Below the pieces are notes generated by a model. That model worked only from the letters and a program-made list of their open reading frames with translations. It was not told the DNA's origin and made no database searches. This document shows, one piece after another, positions 44,700-54,761 of a stretch of DNA of 64,000 bases; position 1 is the stretch's first letter; every line of letters begins with the position of its first letter. Source of the DNA: Brachionus manjavacas (lineage: Eukaryota; Rotifera; Eurotatoria; Ploima; Brachionidae); contig JAHQIY010000006.1 in NCBI GenBank assembly GCA_019054805.1, positions 5,022,001 to 5,086,000 on the forward strand. Reading direction: 5' to 3'. The position numbers and the translations under genes are program-made.

Positions 44700-45459
44700 T
44701 TAGTCTTCTTCATCATCTTCATCGCATTCATCAATACATTCCAGTATTTGGCTCTTTATTTCATCATATTCCTTTAACGCTTCATGCAATTCAGTATTTA
44801 CATCTCTGAGTTCATCATTCTCTTTGTCCAAGTCGGCAATAATTTTATTTAGCTTAACAAAAAATATTTATAAAATTTATCCAAAAAAATTTATCTACCT
44901 GTTCGTTTTCTTTTTCTGCTTCAATCAAAGATCTAAATCTCTTGTGAGCCAGCAATTTCCAATATGGAGTTCCCTCAACATTGCTATTTAACAGCATGTC
45001 CTCATCACTTTTGTTGCATTGAATCGAAATTTCTTTGAATTTCGTCAAATTTTCTCTTTTGTTTTGCTTCTCTTTTCCTGAGATTCTATCCGATGCCTTT
45101 TTGTCTCCAAAATGTAAATTTGGATTTTCTTTTTCCTCTTGGATTACTGAGCCCATAATTTCTTTTCGGGCAATTTTTGTTGGAGTAGTTGAAGTTGATG
45201 TGGTACGATGATTTTTGGTTGGAGTAGATGTTATTGACTTGGAAGTCTGATTAGAACCACAAATATCGGGAAGTGAAATTGAAGTTCTCTTTTTGAGACC
45301 ATTGCGCACATTTGTCGAGTTTTTGCATTCATATAAACCTTTTTTGGTTTGCAATTTGGCCGATGAAGTTGCCATTCCAGCTATATCTTTACCATTAGGC
45401 GAATATTGAAGACTATTGAGAGCTCTTCTTGTTCGTACACCGTTTTCTTGGCTGTTCAT
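44700..45459 (-). CDS. GMNN: geminin (DNA replication licensing inhibitor)
   Basis: Two exons, 44899-45459 and 44700-44852, with a 46-bp GT..AG intron (44853-44898), giving 237 residues (human geminin is 209). Near the N-terminus RRAL (11-14) fits an RxxL destruction box, and KEN at 110-112 fits a second APC/C degron. The geminin coiled coil starts at TPYWKLLAHKRFRSLIEAE (about 164-182) and continues across the splice junction through NEQLNKIIADLDKENDEL to about residue 225. The acidic end is DECDEDDEED. In animals geminin binds CDT1 through this coiled coil to block re-licensing of origins and is destroyed at anaphase. The hydrophobic spacing and the YWK entry support geminin over its relatives MCIDAS and GEMC1, which are larger. 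The exon junction inside the coiled coil keeps phase 0. Confidence 0.88.
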
Positions 45460-45844
45460 TTTGAAAATTGAATTAGAATTTTTTTATTTAGCTTTGAAAA
45501 TGACTTTTTTAGTCAATGCAAATTTTCTTATTGTTTGATTGATATTCAAAATTTGAAATTTAAATTATCATTTATACCTTGACCGTTTTCAAATTTATTA
45601 TAAGTTCATTTTTGATGTTTAAAACTTTAAATTAAAAGCGATGAAAATCAAATGCATATTTTTTTGTCTTAAAAATTTGTTACCAATTTTTTTAAATAAA
45701 TTTTTTTCTTTTATTTTAGATCTTAATCACACTGTATTTGATAGCATTGTCTTCAGACAATTCATAATAACTTTTCGATTTTTATTCTAGTAAAGAAAAT
45801 TTTTTTTTTAAAACGACCAGTAAAATTTTAAATGAAATATTCTT
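45460..45844. other. geminin upstream region
   Basis: About 0.4 kb between the geminin start and the fold-back element. It presumably holds the promoter; no clear element was identified. Confidence 0.45.
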
Positions 45845-46306
45845 TAAAAGATAAGATGAAATAAAATAAAATAAAAAAATAAAAAAGTAGCCTCGCTCCG
45901 CCGGTCTATAATTATTATTTATTGACGTGAATAAAATTTAAATAAAAGTAAAGAGTAGAAAAATCATTTTTATAAAAATCTAGATAATCTTTTTAAAGAA
46001 ATTTAGAGAAATTTCTAAAGTTAAATTTTTACATTTTTTATTTTTTTTTAAATTTTGCATCTGAACTATCTTATTTTGATTTTTTTTGAATAAAGCGATA
46101 TAAATTATACTAGTTATTTTAATTTGAATTCAGAAATTTCTCAAAATCTTAAAAAGATTATCTAGATTTTTATAAAAATGATTTTTCTACTCTTTACTTT
46201 TATTTAAATTTTATTCACGTCAATAAATAATAATTATAGACCGGCGGAGCGAGGCTACTTTTTTATTTTATATTTTTTATTTTATTTTAGTTCATCTTAT
46301 CTTTTA
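45845..46306. mobile_element. fold-back element with nearly identical 160-bp arms
   Basis: The left arm, about 45845-46010, and the right arm, about 46145-46306, are inverted copies with only a few differences near the outer A/T runs. The outer ends are TAAAAGATAAGATGAA and its complement. Each arm holds a GC-rich core (GTAGCCTCGCTCCGCCGG) that stands out from the AT background. The spacer is about 135 bp. An imperfect direct repeat, TGAAATATTC against TGATATATTC, flanks it (45833-45842 and 46307-46316) and may be the target duplication. There is no ORF. Confidence 0.75.
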
Positions 46307-46316
46307 TGATATATTC

Positions 46317-47489
46317 AAGATTCATTTATGCTAAAAGCAAAATAAAAATGTGTTAAGTATAAGAATGGATTAATTTTCATCTGGTTTTTTCAACTGGTGA
46401 GATATACTTGAAAACTTTGAAAATGATAATTTTGAGTATAAATGTTTATAATAAAATAAATTTCTTATTTAATATATATTTAGTCATTTATTAATTTTAG
46501 ATGATTAAGCTATGATTATTTCATAAATAAACTTTTGAGAATTTCGCAATAAAAAAGCGTTTAATAGACTTTGGAATTTTAGTAATAAATGATTTTCAAA
46601 TTACGAATATTAAAATTAAAAAAAATTGATGTTATCATTTAAAATTTAGATAATAAGATAAAAGAATTTTATCTTTGGTTTATACAATTAATGAAAGTCT
46701 ATCTTTATTCGAAGTTTTTGATATTCAGTAATTTAATTATTTTTTGTCAATAGATTCAGAAATGATAATATATAAAAAATAAAAAATAAATTTTTGTTGA
46801 CAAACAATATATATTTATGGTAATTTTTATATTATTTTATGTATTCTTTAAATAACATGTATGTCAATGTTTTTTATGTCAGCAGAATTTTTTATTTGAT
46901 TTCAAAAGATTGTATAAAATATCGCTATACTTGGTAAATAAGTCAGTTTAGTAAAATTGGCCTTAGCTAATTTTGGAATAAATTAAAACATAAACTAACC
47001 AAAACAAATCCAAAAATAAAAAAAAAATCATTTAAAAAATTCAAGTGATGTTTAATTAAAATTAAAAAAATAATTTAAAGGACGATTTTTACTTTTATTT
47101 ATGAAAAGTTAAAACAAAATGGTTTAAAAGAAATAGAATACAATAAAATAATCAATCATTTAGAAAAATAAAGACCAATTTTCTTAATCGCTTATAAAAC
47201 AACAAAAACTGATAAAACAAAACTTAGGTTGAATTCACCTCATTTGCTTCAGTTGGTTGATTATTATTATTATCAATAAAGTATCAATTTTAGCAATTTA
47301 AATATTTTCGAATGGCTAAATAGGAACATTTTTTGTTACTGGATACGTTCTTATTTATTCCATACTAAAAAAAGTTAAAAGTCAAAAATTGACAATCCGA
47401 TGTAACAAACTATAAATAAAAGAAAAAATAAAACCAGAAAATTTTCATTTTGTTTTTGATATTTTTTGTTTAGAGATTCATCTTATAGC
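46317..47489. other. intergenic region, nothing identified
   Basis: About 1.2 kb of AT-rich DNA between the fold-back element and the acyl-CoA synthetase stop codon. Confidence 0.6.
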
Positions 47490-49955
47490 TTAATCCAAAG
47501 ATTTGTACATGTGATCTATTTGATCTTTAAAATAGGCCAACAGTTCATTACGTTTCGATTTCATAGTAGGTGTTAGTAACCCATTGTCAATGCTGAACAA
47601 TTCATGATGCAAATGAATATCTCTAGCCTAAAAAAGAAAAAAAAATTAAAATAAAGCTCTAGTCGACCATTTTAAACTAACTTGTTCGAATCCTTTCAAG
47701 CCTCCATCTTTTCCCATTTGAGTTATATCTTTGAGAATGGTTTTTTTCAATTCATTATGTTGACAAAGATCATCAAATTTAGCTTCGACATTATTTTGTT
47801 TAGCCCATTCATAAACCACTGTTTCTTCTGGAACTATTATGGACACCAAGCTGCTCTTTAAGCTGTTTCCGTAGATGAAAACTTGAGCTACATACTTGGA
47901 TCTAACATAAATGTTTTCAATTTTTTCAGGTGCAATATATTCTCCTTGCTGTAATTTAAAAATATTTTTCACTCTGTCAACAATCTTGATGCAACCATTT
48001 TTATCAAACATTCCAATATCACCACTATGATACCATCCGTCAGCATCTAAGGCAGCCTTGGTCTTTTCTTCGTCTTTATAGTATCCCTTGAAGACGTTAT
48101 GTCCATAGATGCACACCTCTCCTCGGTTGTCTTTGCTAACTACCAAGTTCATCTCTGGAACATCGATTAATTTGTACATGCAACAACCAAATGGTGGTCC
48201 AATATTTCCTACTGAGGTCTCGCCAGGCAATTGAACCGAACAAGCACCGCCAGTTTCAGTAGCCCCATAGCCCTCAACAACAAAGCAACCAGATACAACT
48301 CTTAAAAAGTGTAAAATTTCCGGGGAAATAGGTGCCGAACCGGTGATAATCATTTTGCAGCAGCCACCAAGACTTTCGCGAATTTTTTTGAAAGCAAAGT
48401 CATAAATTCCGTCATTTCGCACTATTCCTCTAGCGACTTCTTTTTCTTTTTGAGCAAAAGCCCATTTAAAAATTGCTTTTTTAAGAGCAGAAGACTTCTC
48501 AATTTTTTCGGTTACCTTAAATACGTAATGTAAATATTAAATTGAAAAAGTCAATAAATAAATAATTACGCTTGAATAAATGCGATTTAGCAGTCTTGGC
48601 ACTGTACAGAAAATAGTAGGCTTCAGCTCTTGCAAGTCATTGATCAATTTTTTTACATCACCTTGGAAATAACCTATCGAACCTCCAAGAGATGTAACGG
48701 TAGCCTTAACAGAAAAAATATTTAAAAAATTTTCCTCAAAAAAAGAGCTTAAGTTACTTGTGCCACTCTTTCGAACATGTGAGCCAATGGCAAATAAGAC
48801 AAGTATCGTTCTTGGCCATCTTTGATGTCCTTTTGTCTCTTGAGTATTGAACACATGCTTGCCGAAATGGAAACAATGTTGCAATGAGTGATCAAGGCTC
48901 CTTTTGGAGTTCCAGTTGTTCCACTGGTATAGCATATGGTGGCCAAATCATCTGGTCTTGGAGGCTAAATTTAAACATGGTTTAAAACAAAAATCCTTCA
49001 ATTTTAAAGAAAAAATCTACATTTGGTTCTTTGAGATTATCTTTTCCGATTTTTTTCAATTCTTCAAATGAAATTAATCTCAAATTGAGCTCATTAGCTC
49101 TATTAAGAGCTTCTTCAGTAATATTATCTATAATTATGATATATTCAAGATTCGATTTGGAATTCATTAGATGTAATGCTTTCTCTGAATCATCGCATAC
49201 TACCAATTTTAATTGAGCTAAAAAACAAAGAATTTGAATTGAATAGGAAATTTTAAAACAAATTTTTTTTACTTTGAACTAGGATAAAATTTATAGCCTC
49301 TGAGCCCAAGGTGTCATAAAGTGGAACAGTGACCATTGAATAAGTATTTGATGCTATTTCAGTGAGAGACCACTCGACTCTATTTTTGGCATAAATACCA
49401 ATAAATGTTTCTTTTGATGACTCAAGACCAAGATGAATAAAACCACTTCCGATTTGCTCGGCCAACGAAGCAACTTCCGAGTACTTAAGCCATTTGTACG
49501 GATCTCTTGGATTCGGCTTCCATCCCAAATAGTTTCCGTCATCTAGAAACAAAATTAAAAAAAAAACTTAAAATTTCCACTTTTTACTTGATAATTTTTG
49601 GCCTTTTTTCATCAATTCATAAAGTGTTTTACCATCATCATAGTAATAAGAAATAAGTTTATCATTTTCGGTCAATGCACATATTCTGGCTCCGTCAGTG
49701 CGATCCTATTTTATTTTAATTAAAACATTCATCATCATGAAATTTTAATTTTACTTGAATTTCTCTAGTTTGATTATTATAATCAAAGCCAGCTATGCGT
49801 TTTGGCTTAGCTGAATTGTTCATGTAGTAGTAAACTGCACCACCGACCAAAGCAGCACCAGCTATGGCATACAATTTGCTCATATCTGGAGCACTGTTCA
49901 AAAACGAGCTGGTTACTTGATTCAATAAATTATTGTTTTTATCATCGGAACTCAT
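47490..49955 (-). CDS. ACSL: long-chain-fatty-acid-CoA ligase (ACSL1/5/6 type)
   Basis: Eight exons on the minus strand: 49755-49955, 49588-49705, 49273-49542, 49021-49217, 48758-48964, 48570-48704, 47682-48515 and 47490-47627. The introns are 45-56 bp, GT..AG and frame-consistent. The product is 699 residues, the usual size of the ACSL1/5/6 group. I start at MSSDDKNNN because the frame upstream opens with a non-ATG codon. An N-terminal membrane anchor (YAIAGAALVGGAVYYYM) precedes the AMP-binding domain. The P-loop is TSGTTGTPKG at 275-284, the A5 motif is GYGATETGG around 458-466, WYHSGD lies around 537-542, and DRVKNIFKL follows around 556. The C-terminus ends FSIDNGLLTPTMKSKRNEL. The enzyme activates long-chain fatty acids to acyl-CoA with ATP, at the ER or outer mitochondrial membrane. 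All catalytic motifs are intact. Confidence 0.93.
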
Positions 49956-50671
49956 TTTTAGTTTCAATAAATTATTTTATTTAACAAAATACGTATTTCA
50001 CCTAAATATATAAAGAAAATTTTAATTTGCGTCTATGCATTAACTAATACACCTTTGTTTTTATTCGAATCAGTAAAATAAGACCCAACAACTAAGATGT
50101 AAACAAAAAAATGAACTTTGTCTTTAAAAATTAGTTTAAAAAAAAATTCTAGATCGTAATCTTGATCCTGATATTGATTTAATGAGAATAGATGCCAGCT
50201 TATTATGCGTTAAAATTATAATATTAAAAATTAAAAAAAAAAGATAGGAAAGTGATCACCGATTTTTATCTCTAGAAGTTTTATCATTAAAAATTTCGAT
50301 AGTAACACGTCATCATGTAGAATGACTCAGTTTAAATTTTGTAATTACCTACGAACAATTTAAACATTCTACTAATGATTTGTTCTAATAATATATAAAA
50401 AATTATTTTTGGTATTTTTATTTATTTCTGTATACTAAAAAAAAATAAAAAAATAGAAATGCTTTCTAATTTTTTCTATATTAAAAAATGCAAGCAAGAG
50501 CGAACAAAAATGCAAATTTCTAGCAAAACTTAATTAAAATTAGACTTGAATTTTTGAAAAAAAGAACTCTCACACACTAAAAAACATTTCTAGATCGTAG
50601 TTATAGTGATTTTATTAAGCTTATAAATGAAGAAAAATTTTTGAAAAAATAAACATCGATTAAATACTAAA
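49956..50671. other. intergenic region upstream of ACSL
   Basis: About 0.7 kb of AT-rich DNA that should contain the ACSL promoter. No convincing element was singled out. Confidence 0.5.
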
Positions 50672-50938
50672 CTACCAATAAAGTCCCACATGAGAATATA
50701 AATTTTGATCTTCACCACGTGGAGCTTTATCGAAAACATACTGTTCGAAAGCATGTTTTATTTTAATCAAAAATAGATGCTTTTTAAAATAAAAAGAAGA
50801 GTCATTTTTAAATTTGAATATGGGAGTAAATATTTTATAAGCGTGCAAAATTATCAACACTATTTTTAAATTGCAATCCAATTTTGGTTGAATTAAGCTT
50901 AGAAAGGATAATTTTGCGCGATCATGCTTGACTTTGAC
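50672..50938 (-). CDS. orphan exon or small-protein fragment
   Basis: A minus-strand frame of about 89 codons with no in-frame ATG, so it would need an upstream exon. It is preceded by a polypyrimidine tract and acceptor (TATTTTTTTCAG, ending near 50951). The C-terminal part, FEQYVFDKAPRGEDQNLYSH followed by VGLYW and stop, looks like real protein. The middle, rich in Phe, Lys and Ile, may be intronic or simply AT-driven. I found no start exon between here and DDX19, 200 bp away. Family unknown; it could be a small membrane or mitochondrial protein, or a remnant. Confidence 0.3.
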   Translation of the reverse strand, partial: VKVKHDRAKLSFLSLIQPKLDCNLKIVLIILHAYKIFTPIFKFKNDSSFYFKKHLFLIKIKHAFEQYVFDKAPRGEDQNLYSHVGLYW

Positions 50939-51147
50939 CACTTTCTATCCTGAAAAAAATATAAATATTTAGTTTGGCAAAAATAGCTTGGTTAAATACT
51001 TAAAAATATGATGAACTGACAAAAAAATTATCTACAATCAAAATTTGAATAGGTTTGGAACGCCAAGATTTATTTTAAACTTTCAATTCGAGTCTGTTGA
51101 TTAAAAATAAAGTTTATTTATTTTGAAAAAAAAAAAAAATTCAAAAT

Positions 51148-52720
51148 TTATTGGGAAATTTTTTCAATTTGTTCTGGGTCCGTTGCGTCCAATTTTTCGA
51201 TCGGCTTGCCAAAGTGCTGCGCTATCTTGTCCAAAATATGCATTGTGTTTGTGTCTACAAAATTAATGGCAACACCTGACTTTCCAAAGCGACCTGTTCT
51301 ACCAATTCTATGCAAATATGTTTCGTAATCTGGCATGTTTTCATGACAAGGCAGATCGAAGTTGATAACCAAATTTACATCGTCCACATCGATGCCTCTG
51401 GCTGTTACATTTGTGGTAATAAGCATTTTGCATTTGCCCTCTCTAAATCTCTGTATAACATTTGCTCTTTGCGTCACCTCCAGCTCGCCACTGAGCAATT
51501 CACACGGCACACCATCCTCTGTCAAGCGGACCACTAAATCTCTGGCTGTGTTGCGAGTCTGGCAAAATATTATTGATTGACCCACTGTCAACAGTCCAAA
51601 TATATTAGTTAATGATTTATACTTTGTTTCGAAGCTTTCACAGCGCACATAGAATTGCTTGATATAAGAAAGCGCCTCTTGGGAACGTTTAAGACGAATT
51701 ATCATCGGATTTTGGACTATTTTTTTGGCAAATTCTATCACAGGGTTCTTGTAAGTGGCCGAAAAAAGCAACTTCTGACAGTCTCTTGGCAAACCTCTTG
51801 AACAAATTTTTTTTTCACTTTACTTTTTATTAAATAAAATAACAATTACTTGACAATTCGGATGCAAATATCTTGATGTCCCTGCTGGTCAATCATGACA
51901 TCTGCCTCGTCCAAAACAAAAACTTTGAGCTTTTTTAAACTAAAAACATTAACTTTGAAAGACGACCAATCGAATGCTGTTCCAGGTGTTCCAATAATAA
52001 CCTGTTCTCTAAGCTCAATATTTTTTGGCATTCTATTACCACGAATTGCAGAGGCAATATTCAAATTTTTCATATATTGGCCCATCTTTTTTACAACATC
52101 AGTTATTTGGCTCGCTAGTTCTAGAGTTGGAGCCAGGCATAGGGCCTAAAAAATGCTTCAATTGATTCTGTTGATTTTAAAAAAGTCAATTTACTTGTGG
52201 ATAATTCAAATTGGTATCTATTCGCGAGAGCATAGCAAGAGAGAATGCTGCAGTTTTTCCAGTACCTGATTGGGACTGAGCAATTAGATTTTGTGGCGGA
52301 TCATTTAGTAGAGCTGGTAAAGCTGATTCTTGAATTTTGGACGGCTTAGTAAACCCCATGGCATACAGACCTTGCAAAAGTTCTGGTTTTAAATTAAGGT
52401 CTTCGAATTTTTTGCAAGAGTATAATGGAGAATCTGGATTTTTGCGTTCTATTTCTATAGCTGAGTTATCTTCTTCGAGACGAGACCGAAGAAGTTTTTT
52501 TAACAATGAAGCATCAGCAGAGGCTTTTTCTATAAGATAATAAAGATGTTGCTTTTAATTAAGTTTTAAGATTAATTTTTTTAATAAATTCCTTGCCTTC
52601 CTTTTCTTCTTCATCTTGTGATTTATTTGCTATCGAAGATGTTTCCAGTTTAGCTGCTACTGTATCAACTGGAGTTTCTGTATTGTCTTTACTTCCGTTT
52701 TCTTCTTTCATTTCACTCAT
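51148..52720 (-). CDS. DDX19: DEAD-box RNA helicase DDX19/Dbp5 (mRNA export)
   Basis: Four exons: 52597-52720, 52195-52529, 51850-52145 and 51148-51796, giving 467 residues (human DDX19 is about 478). The Q-motif region has GFTKPSKIQ around 100-108. Walker A is SGTGKT at 129-134, the DEAD box is at 232-235, SAT at 264-266 and HRIGRTGR at 414-421. The N-terminal [20 protein letters not shown] region and the [10 protein letters not shown] stretch before the P-loop are characteristic of DDX19/Dbp5 rather than other DEAD proteins. In the family the protein sits at the cytoplasmic face of the nuclear pore and, with Gle1 and IP6, strips export factors from mRNPs. The first intron (52530-52596) appears to use a GC donor (GAAG|GCAAGG). 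A GT donor inside exon 1 would instead give a shorter head. Frames in the opposite direction over this gene are shadows. Confidence 0.93.
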
Positions 52721-53021
52721 TCTAAAATATTCTATGCTGCAACAGAAATGATCATTTAAATTTTGAAATTTAGATAATTTTTAAGATTTTAATAGAAAAT
52801 TTATAATAAAGTATTGCAATTTTTAATTTTGATAAATGTAGAAATATTTGTCTGATAAATTTAAAAAAAATAAACTTTTTTTGAGTCATTTAAACCTGAA
52901 TATCAATGATATTGTAATTTCAATTAAATATCAATTATTCAATTAACTTATATATAAGTTTACTTATTAGATTAATAGTCCAATTTATAAAATAAAAAAA
53001 GATAAAATCCTAGATTTTTTT

Positions 53022-53261
53022 TTAATTTTTTTTTGGTCTACCACGTTTCTTTGAATTAGAATTTTTTCCAATCACCTCTTTTACATGATCATTAACTTGC
53101 AGCTCTTAATTGCTTTTTTTTAAGGTTGTTCTTGGTATTTTTAGGTATGCTCAAATTCTAAATGGTTATTATCTTATATCTTGTTTTTTCACAAAATTCA
53201 TGTATAATTTTTCGTTGTTCGGGCTTTAAATCACTAAGGAACCGATACGAACTATATTCAT
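53022..53261 (-). pseudogene. broken transposon ORF with R3H-like and AT-hook-like pieces
   Basis: On the minus strand it reads LDNEYSSYRFLSDLKPEQRK then IIHEFCEKTRYK, stops, and after a frame change reads ELQVNDHVKEVIGKNSNSKK then RGRPKKN and stop. The ERK-IIHE spacing is reminiscent of an R3H nucleic-acid-binding domain, and KKRGRPKK matches the AT-hook core GRP. Both readings are weak because the fragment is short and frameshifted. It probably belonged to the surrounding inverted-repeat element. Confidence 0.4.
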
Positions 53262-53270
53262 TGTCCAATA

Positions 53271-54612
53271 TTTAGTAGTAGTAGTAGTAGTTTTGACTGT
53301 AGCTGGCTAGCCAGCGAGTGTGCTGATAAGGCACACCAAGACAGCTGATGTGATTGATTGCTGCTAACATTGGGGGCTTCAACTAATTGTTTTGGCAGTG
53401 AGTTCCATATGTTAGGGGTTCTGTTCAAAAAAAAGTTATCTATTTGTCGGAGCCCCGAAATTTCTTTGTGATATTTGAAGCAGTGACCTCTTCCTTGGAT
53501 TTTGGTGACATTAAAATTGTTGCTTTTTTCAACCAATTCTATTCCATGCATGAACTTGTATAATTGAATTGTAGCCTCTATCACTTGATTTTTCCATTTA
53601 AGATTTGTATTGAAGATAACTCAATGATCTTTTTCGGTTTCTGACGTTGATAACTGTTTGCCATTAATAAAATAAGTGAATTCTTTGTTTTTATGACCGT
53701 AATGCATAACCACACATTTTGATGTGTTGAAGAGAAGAAGCCAATCTTGAGTCCACTTGAAAATTAAATCTAAACATGATTGTAGTTTCACTGCGCTTAT
53801 TTCTGATACCGTTTGCGAGAATATTTTAGTATCATCTGCATACATTTTGACAATATTCTCTATTTCTTTTGGTAGATCATTGATTTACAAAACGAACAAA
53901 AGTGGACCAATCACTGACTCTTGTGGTACGCCGCTAAAAATTTCAACCCAATCCGACAAAATTTCACCTTGAACAACTCGTTGTCTTCTATTTTTCAAGA
54001 AAGCTTCAATCCATTTTAATGTTAGACCATCAAAGCCATACACTTTTAGCTATTAGTCGTCTGTGCGGAACAGTATCAAATGCTTTCGCAAAATCTAGCA
54101 GAATTACATCAACAGGAATAATTTTGTCTAGACTAATTGAGATTAAATCTAGAGTTTCCAGAAGATTAGATGTACATGACTTTTTCTTGACAAAACCATG
54201 CTGTTCTTTAGATATAATATTATTCCTATAGCCTATAGGAATCATGGAATTATCTTTGAAAGATAATCTTCCATTTTGGTTCTTATTATGCTTTCCATAA
54301 TTTTGCATGGAATTGAAGTTAAAGACACGGGACGATAATTGCTGGCCGTTGATTTATCACCTTTTTTAAACAATGGAGTAATATTTGCTGATCTGAATTG
54401 TATTGGAAGCTGACTATTAGATAAAGACTTTCTGAAAATTAAAGTTAAAGGAACAGTAAAGGCTTCTGCACAGTTTTTTAGCGAAAGAAGATTGTCTACA
54501 CCACATGATTTATTTTGATTTTGGCCTTGTAATTTATTATAAACCACTTCATAACTAATAATATTTGGTTCAATGTCAATATATTCTGAACAGTTTTCAT
54601 TGAAGTTTAGCT
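53271..54612 (-). mobile_element. non-LTR retrotransposon (CR1/Jockey-like), 5'-truncated and frameshifted
   Basis: The minus strand encodes successive reverse transcriptase blocks in different frames. An upstream piece has KSCGVDNLLSLKNC and ITPLFKKGD, then NYRPVSLTSIPCKIMESII (54242-54590). It is followed by QHGFVKKKSCTSNLLETLD and LLDFAKAFDTVPH (54030-54308), the YADD catalytic box (53845 downward) and a tail with FFLNRTPNIWNSLPKQLVEA (53258-53584). The 3' end is a (CTA)n tract (53273-53290 on this strand). It lacks the endonuclease and the 5' half. Several frameshifts make it inactive. It sits inside the inverted-repeat element 52883-54753, so it inserted later than that element. Confidence 0.85.
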
Positions 54613-54761
54613 ACAAAAGGTATTTGCTTAAATATTACTTCATAAAATAATTACTTAATCGGTTAATTTTTATTATATTGAAATTTAATATTGAAAAAGG
54701 TTAATTGAATAATTGAAATTTCAATATCATTGAAATTCAGGTTTATATGACCCCTTTTTTT

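Larger units (their letters stand above)
52883..54753. mobile_element. degraded DNA transposon with terminal inverted repeats, carrying a nested LINE
   Basis: The left end GAGTCATTTAAACCTGAA and the complement of the right end, GGGTCATATAAACCTGAA, continue as inverted repeats for about 60 bp (52883-52945 and 54695-54753). They share TCAATGATATTG and TCAATTATTCAATTAAC. The direct repeats CTTTTTTT at 52875-52882 and 54754-54761 could be an 8-bp duplication, but they are low-complexity. Inside are a broken coding fragment (53022-53261) and a minus-strand LINE (53271-54612). The superfamily is undetermined. Confidence 0.65.

Noticed and set aside
48537-48935. A second minus-strand frame overlapping ACSL exons
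   Set aside because: A shifted reading through ACSL exons and an intron; the ACSL frame has all the motifs.
51310-52149. Plus-strand open frames across DDX19
   Set aside because: Antisense shadows of a strongly conserved helicase.
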